From the NCBI RefSeq assembly GCF_011927905.1, contig NZ_JAATJL010000001.1, positions 2,356,001 to 2,420,000 of the forward strand: 64,000 nt of DNA. Direction: 5' to 3'. How positions within the stretch are numbered: the first letter of the stretch is position 1; each line of letters starts with the position of its first letter. This stretch comes from Arthrobacter pigmenti. GTDB lineage: Bacteria; Actinomycetota; Actinomycetes; Actinomycetales; Micrococcaceae. Below, piece by piece: positions 1 through 11,019 of the stretch. The position numbers were made by a program, and so were the translations under genes. Below the pieces are notes generated by a model. It had not been told where the DNA came from and ran no database searches. It was given only the letters and a program-made list of their open reading frames with translations.

Positions 1-237
1 GTAGCGCAGCCCGCCGTGGATCAGCTTGGAGGACCTGGAGGACGTCCCCGACGCCCAGTCACGCGCTTCCACGATCCCGACGTCGAGCCCCCTGGTCACC
101 GCGTCCAGGGCCGAGCCGACGCCGACGACGCCGCCGCCCACGATCAGGATGTCGAGTTCCTTGCCGGGCTCAGTCGTGGATTTGAGCGCTGCGAGGGACT
201 CCTCGCGCTGCTGCGGGCTGAGGGCGCCTTTGATCAT
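1..237 (-). CDS. glpD: Glycerol-3-phosphate dehydrogenase, N-terminal part (runs off the window)
   Basis: The first 79 residues of a membrane-associated FAD enzyme that oxidises glycerol-3-phosphate to dihydroxyacetone phosphate. Residues 34-41 (GGGVVGVG) form the Rossmann FAD-binding glycine motif, preceded by a hydrophobic strand, and residues 67-79 contain [14 protein letters not shown], which is characteristic of GlpD/GlpA. The ATG at 237 is preceded by a good AAGGTGG ribosome site. It lies 50 bases downstream of guaB3 on the same strand. The C-terminal part is outside the window, so completeness cannot be judged. Confidence 0.88.
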   Translation of the reverse strand, partial: MIKGALSPQQREESLAALKSTTEPGKELDILIVGGGVVGVGSALDAVTRGLDVGIVEARDWASGTSSRSSKLIHGGLRY

Positions 238-287
238 GGCCGGTATCCACCTTCGCTGTTGCGGATTGGTTCCTCAACTCTAGGCAA

Positions 288-1427
288 TCACCCGTTGGAA
301 AGGTAGGGCGAGAGGACTACCTCGACCCGCTGGAACTCCTTTAGATCCGAGTACCCGGTAGTGGCCATCGCCCTGCGGAGGGCGCCGATCAGGTTCGAGG
401 TCCCATCAGTGTGGTGCGATGGCCCCCAGAGCACTTCCTCCAGCGGACCGACGGTACCGACATTGACCCTATCGCCGCGGGGAAGCTCGTGATGGTGCGC
501 TTCCTGCCCCCAGTGCCAACCCTTTCCTGGCGCCTCTTCTGCGCGGGCCAGCGCAGAGCCGAGCATGACGGCGTCCGCTCCAACAGCAATCGCCTTCACA
601 ATGTCGCCGCTGGTGCCCATGCCGCCGTCGGCGATCACATGCACGTAGCGGCCGCCTGATTCGTCGAGGTAGTCGCGGCGGGCGGCAGCGACATCGGAGA
701 TGGCCGATGCCATGGGCGAGTGGATGCCCAGGGCACGTCGCGTCGTCGTCGTCGCTCCCCCGCCGAACCCGACCAGTACGCCGGCCGCGCCGGTGCGCAT
801 GAGGTGCAGCGCGGGTGTGTAACCGGCTGCCCCGCCGACTATGACGGGGACATCGAGTTCGTAGATGAACTGCTTGAGGTTCAGCGGCTCCTCATTCTTG
901 GACACGTGTTCCGCCGACACGGTGGTGCCGCGGATGACGAAGATGTCCACCCCCGCCGCCAGGACCGTCTTGTAGAACTGCTGGGTGTGCTGGGGGGTGA
1001 GCGAACCTGCAACGGTGACGCCGGCGTCGCGCATCTCGGCCAGGCGGCTGGTGATCAGTTCGGCCTGGATCGGCGCCTCGTAAATCTCCTGCATGCGCCG
1101 GGTCGCCGCGGGGCTGAAGTTGTCGGTGGACAAGCCTGCGATCTCTTCCAAAACTGGCTCCGGATCCTCATACCGGGTCCACAGGCCTTCGAGGTTCAGG
1201 ACACCCAGCCCGCCGAGCTTGCCCATCATGATGGCCGTAGCAGGTGACATGGCCGAATCCATGGGTGCTGCGATGACCGGCATCTCGAACTGGTACGCGT
1301 CGATCTGCCACTGAACTGAGACGTCCCGTGGATCGCGCGTGCGGCGGGAAGGAACCACCGCAAGGTCGTCGAGGGAATACGCCCTGCGTCCACGTTTGGC
1401 TCGGCCGATCTCAATCTCGTAAGTCAC
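288..1427 (-). CDS. guaB3: GuaB3 family IMP dehydrogenase-related protein
   Basis: A 379-residue (beta/alpha)8 barrel of the IMPDH/GMPR family without the CBS pair seen in the true GuaB encoded at 5386-6903. Barrel motifs include APMDSAMSPATAIMMGK near the N-terminus, VIVGGAAGYTPALHLMRTGA mid-protein and IADGGMGTSGDIVKAIAVGADAVMLGSALA toward the C-terminus. The active-site loop reads GFGGGATTTTRRALG: the catalytic Cys of IMPDH and GMP reductase (in GxGSxCTTR) is replaced by Thr. Actinobacterial GuaB3 proteins commonly show this, and their substrate is unsettled. The GTG at 1427 sits 6 bases after a TAACCT -10 box, so the mRNA is probably leaderless. Confidence 0.85.
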   Translation of the reverse strand: MTYEIEIGRAKRGRRAYSLDDLAVVPSRRTRDPRDVSVQWQIDAYQFEMPVIAAPMDSAMSPATAIMMGKLGGLGVLNLEGLWTRYEDPEPVLEEIAGLSTDNFSPAATRRMQEIYEAPIQAELITSRLAEMRDAGVTVAGSLTPQHTQQFYKTVLAAGVDIFVIRGTTVSAEHVSKNEEPLNLKQFIYELDVPVIVGGAAGYTPALHLMRTGAAGVLVGFGGGATTTTRRALGIHSPMASAISDVAAARRDYLDESGGRYVHVIADGGMGTSGDIVKAIAVGADAVMLGSALARAEEAPGKGWHWGQEAHHHELPRGDRVNVGTVGPLEEVLWGPSHHTDGTSNLIGALRRAMATTGYSDLKEFQRVEVVLSPYLSNG

Positions 1428-1433
1428 TGGTCT

Positions 1434-1490
1434 AGGTTATCCCAGCGGGGAGTTGTCCCCATCGCGGCCAACGTCGGCAGTCCCTAGAGT
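1434..1490. promoter_or_regulatory. Divergent leaderless promoters of guaB3 and the WXG100 gene
   Basis: On the minus strand a TAACCT box (1439-1434) lies 6 bases before the GTG at 1427. On the plus strand TAGAGT (1485-1490) lies 6 bases before the ATG at 1497. Each placement puts the transcription start on or next to the start codon, the usual arrangement of actinobacterial leaderless mRNAs. Neither start has a Shine-Dalgarno sequence. No convincing -35 element was seen. Confidence 0.5.
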
Positions 1491-1496
1491 CAAACC

Positions 1497-2369
1497 ATGA
1501 CAGGTGACATGATCGGTGCCAATCCTGAACAGTTACGGGACCTTGCCCGCTCGATGGGCAGTTCAAGCCAGACCATCACGGCAGCCGACCAGACGATCAC
1601 CTCCGTGCTGAGCGGGATGCCCTGGAACGGCCCTGACGCAAGCCAGTTCCGCAATCGCTGGCACACCACCATCCGGGTCCAACTGAACCAGACTGCGGCC
1701 ATGCTGGATCAGCAGTCCCGCCTGCTGGTGGATCAAGCCACCCAACAGGACACTACAAGCAACGACGACGACGGCGGGTCGGGTTCTTCCGGTTCCGGAT
1801 CCGGCGGGTCCGGTTCCAGCAATACCGACGCAGAGGACGACAACCCGCTCGACCTTCTCAACCTTCCCGGAGATTTGGGAGCGTGGCCGCCGTATCAGAT
1901 AGCGAACTGGGTCACCTCAGCGGGCGGGCTGGGCGCCGAGCGTCTCCTCAACGCAATGTCCCGGGCAGGACTGTTGACACCGGACTTCGGAACGGCGCAA
2001 GGGGTGGGGTACCTGCGCGGAACCCAGACCCTGAACGCTCTGAACATGGCCGGCAGGTTTGCGGGTGGCCTCAGCGTTCTCACCGGTCTGGGACAGACGT
2101 ATCAGGGCATCCAGTCAGGGGACGGGCACGTCATCGCAGATGGAGCGATCACAACCATCCTTGCTGCGGGCAGCCTTACTCCAACACCGGCCGCGCCGTT
2201 CTTCGCTGCGGCGTCCCTGGTCTGGGCCGGAGCCCAGTTCCTGTCCGGCGACGTTCCGGTGACTGAGCGGATCACCGATTTCGCTTCCGACGCAGGAGAC
2301 GTTATCTCTGACGGTGCGGGTGCGGTAGCCGATGGCGCAAAGGACGCATGGAACTGGGCGTTCGGATAG
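1497..2369 (+). CDS. WXG100-domain protein with hydrophobic C-terminal region
   Basis: A 290-residue protein. Residues 1-86 look like a WXG100 helical hairpin with the WNG turn (W43-N44-G45) between two amphipathic helices. A disordered Gly/Ser/Asp linker covers about residues 87-113. The remaining 175 residues are rich in Gly/Ala and hydrophobic stretches (around GLSVLTGLGQ and APFFAAASLVWAGAQFL), then end in an Asp/Gly/Ala repeat-like tail. This architecture matches WXG100 or LXG-like substrates of type VII secretion, but no EccC ATPase or other secretion core gene is in the window. It is the first gene of a three-gene cassette. The C-terminal domain was not recognised; function is not assigned. 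Confidence 0.72.
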   Translation: MTGDMIGANPEQLRDLARSMGSSSQTITAADQTITSVLSGMPWNGPDASQFRNRWHTTIRVQLNQTAAMLDQQSRLLVDQATQQDTTSNDDDGGSGSSGSGSGGSGSSNTDAEDDNPLDLLNLPGDLGAWPPYQIANWVTSAGGLGAERLLNAMSRAGLLTPDFGTAQGVGYLRGTQTLNALNMAGRFAGGLSVLTGLGQTYQGIQSGDGHVIADGAITTILAAGSLTPTPAAPFFAAASLVWAGAQFLSGDVPVTERITDFASDAGDVISDGAGAVADGAKDAWNWAFG

Positions 2370-2418
2370 TAGCTTCGTATTTGGACCAACATGCAAACCA
2401 TCGATTCGGGAGAATGAA

Positions 2419-3063
2419 TTGACCACCACGGACGCCCTCCAACTCACCGAGCACGAGATCCTTGCCCTGCTCGCTTTCAACGATGGTGAACCAACTGTCC
2501 TGACGCGCGACATCTTCCGACTGACTCCACAGGCAGACAACGAGCAGTTGACCAAAGCCGGAATGACCACCCTGCTGGTACGCGATCTCGCCGTTCTCAG
2601 CGACGGTGACCTCGTTGTCAAAGGACCGGCCGAGTTCCTGACAGCCGTGATGGCCACAGCGGGGGAATGGCTTGAGATCGCGCTGGTGACACCCGAGAAA
2701 AACCACGTCATGTTCGTGGTGGGATCTGCGGGCGGCGCCTTCGTGGCAAATGTAAACGGCGACGGCACGCACGGATTCTCGCCGCTGAAGAACGACCGCC
2801 CAATCCTGGCTTTCGGTCTGGATGCGGCCGCCACGTACCTGCAGGACCCCCAACGGCAGCGGCCGGTTGCCGCCCATATCAAGCACCATGGGTTGGACGC
2901 AACACCTAGGACAGCCAACCTGATGGTGGACGAGTCGGGTATTTGGCACCTAGCGATCGGCGAAGGCGACAGCATGACCAGGACGGAAGTAGCAGAGCCG
3001 GAGGCCCTGGACCACTTCAGAAAGGCCCTGGACCTGGATGAAGGGACAGCTGCGCCGCAGTGA
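2419..3063 (+). CDS. Unknown protein linked to the WXG100 gene
   Basis: A 214-residue soluble protein with no signal peptide or membrane segment. The TTG at 2419 is chosen because a GGGAG ribosome site (2408-2412) lies 6 bases upstream; an in-frame ATG at 2332 would overlap the preceding gene. The N-terminal third (LTEHEILALLAFN...) could be a helical module and the C-terminal two thirds appear to be mixed alpha/beta. By position, between a WXG100 protein and a membrane protein, a chaperone or EspG-like role is possible, but no diagnostic motif supports it. It overlaps the next gene by four bases (GTGA), which implies translational coupling. Confidence 0.7.
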   Translation: MTTTDALQLTEHEILALLAFNDGEPTVLTRDIFRLTPQADNEQLTKAGMTTLLVRDLAVLSDGDLVVKGPAEFLTAVMATAGEWLEIALVTPEKNHVMFVVGSAGGAFVANVNGDGTHGFSPLKNDRPILAFGLDAAATYLQDPQRQRPVAAHIKHHGLDATPRTANLMVDESGIWHLAIGEGDSMTRTEVAEPEALDHFRKALDLDEGTAAPQ

Positions 3064-3677
3064 GCACCGAATCTCCGCTCGAGTACTGGATGTCGCCGCA
3101 GCTCAGCCAGGCCGGACACGGTACGTCCAGTGTCCTGCGGCGTATGGCCCTCAACGACGCCCAGAGTATGGCTACCGGTCTCATGCTGTGGTTCTGGTGT
3201 GCATGGCTGGCCCTCATCAGCATCACTCTGCTGTTCCTCGCACCCTCAGCCGTTCTTTACCCCGCCGTACCCGCCCTGATCCTCGGCGGCCTGGCAACCC
3301 TGGTTACCCTCCGCCGTCGTCGCCGGATCCTGCCATCTGACCGCCCCCCGGCGTCTTCGAGGGCACCCCGGACGGTCCGGGGTGCCTGGACGGGCGTGGC
3401 CCTTGTCGCCGTTGGCTGTGTTGCTCTGCTGGTGGCCCTCGTCCTTACGGACCAGGCGAGTTCCTCGCCGGAATCAGTCACGCCAGGCGTGCTCGGAATG
3501 TTCTTCGTGATCACCCTGTTCATGGGCACACTGCTCATACCGGCGTGGCACATCGAGAATGCAGGGCGCCTCTTCCGCGCACGTGTAAGCCACGACGCCC
3601 GGTTGAGGCAGGCGTTGGAGGAATTGGCCCGAACCTACAGCGATCCGAGCGGACGACTACCGTTCGGTCCGCTGTAG
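3060..3677 (+). CDS. Four-helix membrane protein of the WXG100 cassette
   Basis: A 205-residue predicted inner-membrane protein. Two helices lie around residues 40-82 (WFWCAWLALISITLLFLAP, then a segment ending at an Arg-rich RRRRR loop), and two more around 112-165 (GVALVAVGCVALLVALVLT and GVLGMFFVITLFMGTLLIPA). Short cytoplasmic tails follow. The GTG start overlaps the preceding TGA, so the two proteins are probably made together. Possible roles are a membrane partner or immunity protein for the WXG100 protein, both inferred from position only. No known family was recognised. Confidence 0.68.
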   Translation: MSTESPLEYWMSPQLSQAGHGTSSVLRRMALNDAQSMATGLMLWFWCAWLALISITLLFLAPSAVLYPAVPALILGGLATLVTLRRRRRILPSDRPPASSRAPRTVRGAWTGVALVAVGCVALLVALVLTDQASSSPESVTPGVLGMFFVITLFMGTLLIPAWHIENAGRLFRARVSHDARLRQALEELARTYSDPSGRLPFGPL

Positions 3678-3747
3678 ATCCATCAGATTCAAAATCGCAG
3701 TTCCGCAAACGTTCCCTCATCGTCTGCGACCATCAGGACTCACTCGT

Positions 3748-4725
3748 CTATTGCAGCTGCAGCGACGTGATCATCCGTTTGATGTCCCGATACTCCCGGG
3801 TTTCGGTGTACGCCGCGGCCTCCTCGACACTGTCGAACGTCAGAACCCTGTAGCCCGGAATGTCCTGATCTTCCACCGGCGGCGCTACAAAGAGATGATT
3901 GGCGAAAAAGTACGTGCCCAATTCGCCGGGGTCCTGAATGTAGTTGCCAAGGACGCAGTTCTCTCCGGTGGGTGAACCGGTCACGTCCGTTAGCCCGTAG
4001 GACGCCACCATGGGGCTGGACTCCAAAACCCGGTAGGAGAACACCGGGTCGATCGCCCCTGCCCCCTGCTGGGCCGAGGGAAGGTCGACGGGCTCCGAAT
4101 CGAGGATGGTGTACGGCCACTGCTCCGGCCCGCAGGCGTGGCCAGTGGGCGGGACTCCGTGTGCCAACGTGGCCATCAGCTGACCGTCCGCGTTCCGCAC
4201 GGCCAGCACCTCCTCGGCGGGATAGAAATCCGCGGCCTCCACCGTCCATGCGGGCGGAAGGTCGAAAGCCATGAGCCCGCTAGGCGTTGTGTAGGTGGAC
4301 CAGTCAGCGCCGGTCTCCTCTGTGGATCCAGTGGCGTCCGGCTCTCCGGTGGGCTCGACGCTGTCCGTGGGCTTCGCCGGGTCTGTGGGCTCGGCGCTGT
4401 CCGTGGGGTCGGCGCTGCCTTCGGGAGTTCCGGCCGGTGCCGATTCGCTCATAGGCCCCGCAGGCGGTGCGGCTTCCCGCTGGAACTGTCCCGAAACAAA
4501 AACCGCCCCGGCAACGACAACGGCGGCCGCAAGCACACCCGCGGCCTTGGGAACCCAGCCGATGCCTGTCTTCTGCGGCTCGGTTGCGGTATCGGCATGC
4601 TGGTCATCGGTGCTCATGTGGTTCTCCCTATCCATCAGGTCCCGAAGCAGCGCTGGCGGCAATTCCACCTCGGGCAGCTCGGGAACCGGGTTGACGCTTC
4701 GCACATTTCTCTCTATCCGGTCCAT
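3748..4725 (-). CDS. Membrane anti-sigma factor-like protein
   Basis: A 325-residue protein encoded directly downstream of an ECF sigma factor. The ATG at 4725 begins one base after the sigma factor TGA and has a GGGG ribosome site; a second ATG at 4737 would overlap it. A cytoplasmic N-terminus of about 75 residues, the likely sigma-binding part, is followed by one transmembrane helix (GVLAAAVVVAGAVFVSG). Next comes a Pro/Thr/Ser/Asp linker with PTDSAEPTDPAKPTDS repeats, then an extracytoplasmic domain of about 190 residues with several Cys. No HxxxCxxC zinc motif was seen, so it is not a ZAS-type factor. The function is inferred from context and topology. Confidence 0.68.
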   Translation of the reverse strand: MDRIERNVRSVNPVPELPEVELPPALLRDLMDRENHMSTDDQHADTATEPQKTGIGWVPKAAGVLAAAVVVAGAVFVSGQFQREAAPPAGPMSESAPAGTPEGSADPTDSAEPTDPAKPTDSVEPTGEPDATGSTEETGADWSTYTTPSGLMAFDLPPAWTVEAADFYPAEEVLAVRNADGQLMATLAHGVPPTGHACGPEQWPYTILDSEPVDLPSAQQGAGAIDPVFSYRVLESSPMVASYGLTDVTGSPTGENCVLGNYIQDPGELGTYFFANHLFVAPPVEDQDIPGYRVLTFDSVEEAAAYTETREYRDIKRMITSLQLQ

Positions 4726-4726
4726 G

Positions 4727-5233
4727 TCAAACCCCATTTCCGGGATCGGCGGCCGACGGCAGTACCTGTGCAAGGGCGGCGCGGGCTCGGTGAAGGCGAA
4801 CGCCGGCATTGGATTGCGAGCAACCCAGTACCTGCGCCAGTTCGGCGGTGTTGAGGTCATCCCAGTAGGCCAGGATCAGCACCTCCCGGTGTTTTGCGCT
4901 GACTTTGCCCAACGCGTTTGCCACCAAGTCCCGGCGGGGGTCAGGGTGTCCGTGCAGTTGCGCCCGCATGCCGTCCTGAAGCTTTAACTCCAGTTCCCTG
5001 GCGCGCCTGCGTCCGCGGTACTCGTTTCCGATGACGTTGCGTGCGACTCCCAGCAACCAGCCAATTCCAGTGTCCGCGCCACGCTCCCTTTGCCAGGCGA
5101 TCCGGAACACATCCGCGGCAAGCTCCTGCGCCGCTTCCCTGTCATTGACCCGACGCAGGATGTATGCCAAGACCCGCTGGTAGTTCCGCGTGTGGATCGC
5201 GACAATGTCGCTATCAGGCTCCGTGCGCATCAT
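4727..5233 (-). CDS. ECF-family RNA polymerase sigma factor
   Basis: A 168-residue sigma-70-family protein with only regions 2 and 4. Region 2 covers about residues 15-75 (NYQRVLAYILRRVNDREAAQELAADVFRIAWQR), and region 4 about 105-160, with a helix-turn-helix around LAQVLGCSQSNAGVRLHRARAAL. It directs RNA polymerase to a small regulon and is normally held by the membrane protein encoded immediately downstream. The ATG at 5233 has a purine-rich GAGGGGGCGG site. It lies 152 bases downstream of guaB on the same strand. The signal sensed cannot be read from the sequence. Confidence 0.88.
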   Translation of the reverse strand: MMRTEPDSDIVAIHTRNYQRVLAYILRRVNDREAAQELAADVFRIAWQRERGADTGIGWLLGVARNVIGNEYRGRRRARELELKLQDGMRAQLHGHPDPRRDLVANALGKVSAKHREVLILAYWDDLNTAELAQVLGCSQSNAGVRLHRARAALAQVLPSAADPGNGV

Positions 5234-5385
5234 CCGCCCCCTCGCGTGTTGTGCTGCGCTTTACCCTTAATGTTTCCGGCCAAGCGATGTTTCTTACACC
5301 TGTTCCAGTTTCATCAGCAACGCTGAAATACGGCCGAACATCCGAAAGTGTGGGCCCCTCACACAAAAGTGCCGGTAAGGAACGC

Positions 5386-8713
<3,328 letters not shown>

Positions 8714-8786
8714 TCAGGCGTGTGCAGGGGTGTGTACCAGCAGGAAAAGAACCCCGGCCAATGGTGACCGGGGTTCTTCTGCACAA

Positions 8787-9083
8787 CTACTTGACGACGA
8801 TCGCCAGGACGTCGCGGGCGGAAAGAACCAGGTACTCCTGGCCGCCGTGCTTGACCTCGGTGCCACCGTACTTGGAGTAGATGACGACGTCGCCTTCGGA
8901 AACGTCAACCGGAACACGGTTGCCGTTGTCGTCAACGCGGCCGGGGCCTACTGCGACGACTTCGCCCTCCTGGGGCTTTTCCTTGGCGGTGTCCGGGATG
9001 ACCAGGCCGGAAGCAGTGGTCTGCTCGCCTTCCAGCGGCCGGACAACAATACGATCTTCAAGAGGCTTGATAGAGACCGACAC
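8787..9083 (-). CDS. groS: 10-kDa co-chaperonin GroES
   Basis: A 98-residue lid protein of the GroEL ring. It begins [17 protein letters not shown], contains the mobile loop [21 protein letters not shown] and ends with the strand [14 protein letters not shown]. The GTG at 9083 is chosen over in-frame upstream codons because a GGAGAGG ribosome site is placed correctly and the resulting length matches the family. It is the first gene of the groS-groL operon. Confidence 0.96.
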   Translation of the reverse strand: MSVSIKPLEDRIVVRPLEGEQTTASGLVIPDTAKEKPQEGEVVAVGPGRVDDNGNRVPVDVSEGDVVIYSKYGGTEVKHGGQEYLVLSARDVLAIVVK

Positions 9084-9174
9084 TCGGACCTCTCCTTCAC
9101 TTGGTTGTATGAATCTTAGGTTTCGAGCAGGCGCTGACCGTCGTCGCGGTGCCGGTTGGCGCATCCTCGAAGGA

Positions 9175-9201
9175 TTAGCACCCTCATGATGAGAGTGCCA
9201 A
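9175..9201 (-). promoter_or_regulatory. CIRCE operator, proximal copy (HrcA site)
   Basis: On the plus strand the sequence is TTAGCACCC, nine bases, GAGTGCCAA. This fits the CIRCE consensus TTAGCACTC-N9-GAGTGCTAA at 16 of 18 positions. It covers the predicted transcription start of groS, where bound HrcA would block initiation. Confidence 0.9.
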
Positions 9202-9206
9202 GTCTG

Positions 9207-9235
9207 ACTTTATGCAACGGTTAGCACTCGGTCAA
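9207..9235 (-). promoter_or_regulatory. groS-groL promoter between two CIRCE sites
   Basis: Read on the minus strand: -35 TTGACC (9235-9230), a 17-base spacer, and -10 TAAAGT (9212-9207). This is a near-consensus housekeeping promoter. The -35 element lies inside the distal CIRCE and the start site falls in the proximal CIRCE. Confidence 0.78.
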
Positions 9236-9247
9236 GGCGAGTGCCAG
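9221..9247 (-). promoter_or_regulatory. CIRCE operator, distal copy (HrcA site)
   Basis: TTAGCACTC, nine bases, GAGTGCCAG. The left arm is perfect and the right arm differs at two positions. It overlaps the -35 element of the groS promoter, so a repressor here would compete with sigma factor binding. Confidence 0.9.
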
Positions 9248-9383
9248 AGAGTTGTCACTTCACGTCTGTTCTGTCTGTCGATTCCGTGCAGGTTCGGCCA
9301 GACACGACGGCGAGTCGCCCCCGACACGCGCTGCAAACGCGTCGCCCTCTGACGAGACCTGCGCGGAATCGACCGGGTAGAGC

Positions 9384-10052
9384 TCACGCACGGTAGGAAA
9401 CGGATTCCGGCTCGACGAAACGACGCGCACCCGGATCGGAATTGTCCACCACGAACGTAGCCCTGGACGCCGGATCGCATCCGCCGAGGTAAAGCCTTTG
9501 CCCCTGCACATACCGCCGCATGGAGAGATGTTCAGGATCGGGATTGGACCCGTCGCGGATTGCCATCCGCTCAGCCGTCACCGTAAACGGCACGTCCAGG
9601 AACACCGACACATCCCAAACCCCAGCAAGCTCGTCCCGGTGCAGGAACATGCCATCAATCAGCACGAGGCAATCGGATGGTGCCTGCTGCAACGGCGGAC
9701 AGAGGGAACTATCAGTGGCAAGGTCATGGCAGGCCTCCCGGTAGAACCCGTCACCGCGAAGCGGCTCCAGCACCCACTCGCGAAACCGCCCGTAGTTATA
9801 GGAATCGAGCCAGAAACCCTCGGGAGAGTCCCGTCCGCGCCGGTAACGCACTGCGCTTGCCTTCAGGAAGTTATCCAGCCCGATACGGACCACAGCCCGG
9901 CCATCACGCGAGGCCAGAGCCGCAAGGGAATCAGCGAACGTCGTCTTGCCCGAACCATCCACACCGTCGACGCCCACCAGAACCCTGCCACCCCCGAAGG
10001 CGCGCCTGAGCACCGTGGCCAACACCCCGCCGTCGTCCGCTTTCCGTCCCAT
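9384..10052 (-). CDS. Uridine kinase-like P-loop protein
   Basis: A 222-residue nucleoside kinase-family P-loop protein. Residues around 26-36 (VDGVDGSGKTT) form the Walker A motif, and the segment DNFLKASAVRYRRGRDSPEGFWLDSYNY resembles the substrate-binding region of uridine kinase and phosphoribulokinase-like enzymes. LVLIDGMFLHRDEL is a likely Walker B. The substrate is not certain. The ATG at 10052 is preferred because a TACGCT -10 box lies 6 bases upstream (leaderless); the in-frame ATG at 10094 would overlap the divergent gene. Confidence 0.72.
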   Translation of the reverse strand: MGRKADDGGVLATVLRRAFGGGRVLVGVDGVDGSGKTTFADSLAALASRDGRAVVRIGLDNFLKASAVRYRRGRDSPEGFWLDSYNYGRFREWVLEPLRGDGFYREACHDLATDSSLCPPLQQAPSDCLVLIDGMFLHRDELAGVWDVSVFLDVPFTVTAERMAIRDGSNPDPEHLSMRRYVQGQRLYLGGCDPASRATFVVDNSDPGARRFVEPESVSYRA

Positions 10053-10058
10053 ACTGGC

Positions 10059-10077
10059 AGCGTAGGTGAAATAAGCT
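10059..10077. promoter_or_regulatory. Back-to-back leaderless promoters
   Basis: TACGCT on the minus strand (10064-10059) lies 6 bases before the kinase ATG at 10052. TAAGCT on the plus strand (10072-10077) lies 6 bases before the GNAT ATG at 10084. The two -10 boxes are 7 bases apart, so RNA polymerase could probably serve only one direction at a time. Confidence 0.5.
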
Positions 10078-10083
10078 CGACGG

Positions 10084-10503
10084 ATGCTCATCACGGACCT
10101 TCAGCCACCTCATTACGACGACGCCGTCCAGCTCTGGGAGGCGGCCGGACTGACCCGACCGTGGAATGACCCGGAAGCAGACCTCCTCCGCGCTGTGCAG
10201 AGCCCCTCTTCCACAGTGCTGGGCGGCTTGATCGACGACGAGCTTGCCTGCACCGCGATGGTGGGCCATGACGGGCACCGCGGGTGGGTCTACTACCTCG
10301 CGGTGGCCGAGGACCGACGGGGAGAGGGCCTCGGCGGGCTCATGATGGACGCGTGTGAACAGTGGCTGCGCCGGCAGGGCGCTGTGAAGGTGCAGCTGAT
10401 GATCCGCGAGACCAACACGGAGGTGCTCAATTTCTATGAGCGCCTGGGCTACGAACGCTCCGACGTCGAGGTCCGCGCAAAGTGGCTCACGACCGATGCT
10501 TGA
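10084..10503 (+). CDS. ypeA: GNAT acetyltransferase, YpeA type
   Basis: A 139-residue single-domain GNAT. It matches the YpeA pattern: LWEAAGLTRPWNDPEADL near the N-terminus, VGHDGHRGWVYYLAV in the central strands, an acetyl-CoA pyrophosphate loop at EDRRGEGLGGLMM and NFYERLGYE at the C-terminus. The acceptor is unknown. The ATG at 10084 follows a TAAGCT box by 6 bases, so the mRNA is probably leaderless. It overlaps the next GNAT gene by 8 bases. Confidence 0.85.
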   Translation: MLITDLQPPHYDDAVQLWEAAGLTRPWNDPEADLLRAVQSPSSTVLGGLIDDELACTAMVGHDGHRGWVYYLAVAEDRRGEGLGGLMMDACEQWLRRQGAVKVQLMIRETNTEVLNFYERLGYERSDVEVRAKWLTTDA

Positions 10504-10963
10504 AATCACCGTCCGGGAAGCGACCGAAGCGGACTGGCCGGCACTTGCGGAGCTGAGGGCGAAGTGGGCCGCGGAGCAGCTCGGTGCCCGGCAGAACCAC
10601 GAACGGAACGACGACGGCGCCGCCTTCGAGAGCGTCTTCAGTGAGTGGGCAGCGAGCAACCCGCGAATAACGTTCCTCGCCGAACGGGACGGTGATGCCA
10701 TCGGCATGGTGAACTTCCTGGTTTTCAATCGGATGCCGAAGCCGGACGCACCGCCGTCGTGCTGGGTCTACGTCGGTAATGCCTTTGTGCTGCCGGACGA
10801 GAGGAAGCGCGGCATCGGCGGCGCGCTCATGGAGTCCGCGCTGGAGCGGGCCAGAGCCCTCGGCGCAGTGCGCGTAGTCCTCTCCCCCAGCACCCAGTCC
10901 ATTCCGTTCTACGAGCGGCTCGGCTTTACTCCTGCCACCGCCCTGATGATGCAGAACCTCTAG
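10496..10963 (+). CDS. GNAT-family N-acetyltransferase
   Basis: A 155-residue GNAT protein with the acetyl-CoA binding loop DERKRGIGGALMESALERAR and the C-terminal PFYERLGF motif. The ATG at 10496 overlaps the end of the ypeA-like gene (TGA at 10501-10503), so translation is probably coupled. An earlier in-frame start would lie deep in the preceding gene. The acceptor substrate cannot be inferred. Confidence 0.82.
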   Translation: MLEITVREATEADWPALAELRAKWAAEQLGARQNHERNDDGAAFESVFSEWAASNPRITFLAERDGDAIGMVNFLVFNRMPKPDAPPSCWVYVGNAFVLPDERKRGIGGALMESALERARALGAVRVVLSPSTQSIPFYERLGFTPATALMMQNL

Positions 10964-11019
10964 ACTGAAGGGCCGGTCCTTCCGCCGCCCGCGATAAGCT
11001 CCCGTTCGAAAGCGACACC

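Noticed and set aside
2115-3119. A 334-codon minus-strand frame across the WXG100 cassette
   Set aside because: It covers two plus-strand genes with good starts and coupled ends, and its Ser/Arg-rich product resembles no family.
4021-4620. PTDS-type repeats in the anti-sigma gene as a possible minisatellite
   Set aside because: The units are degenerate at DNA level and are better explained as a low-complexity extracellular linker.
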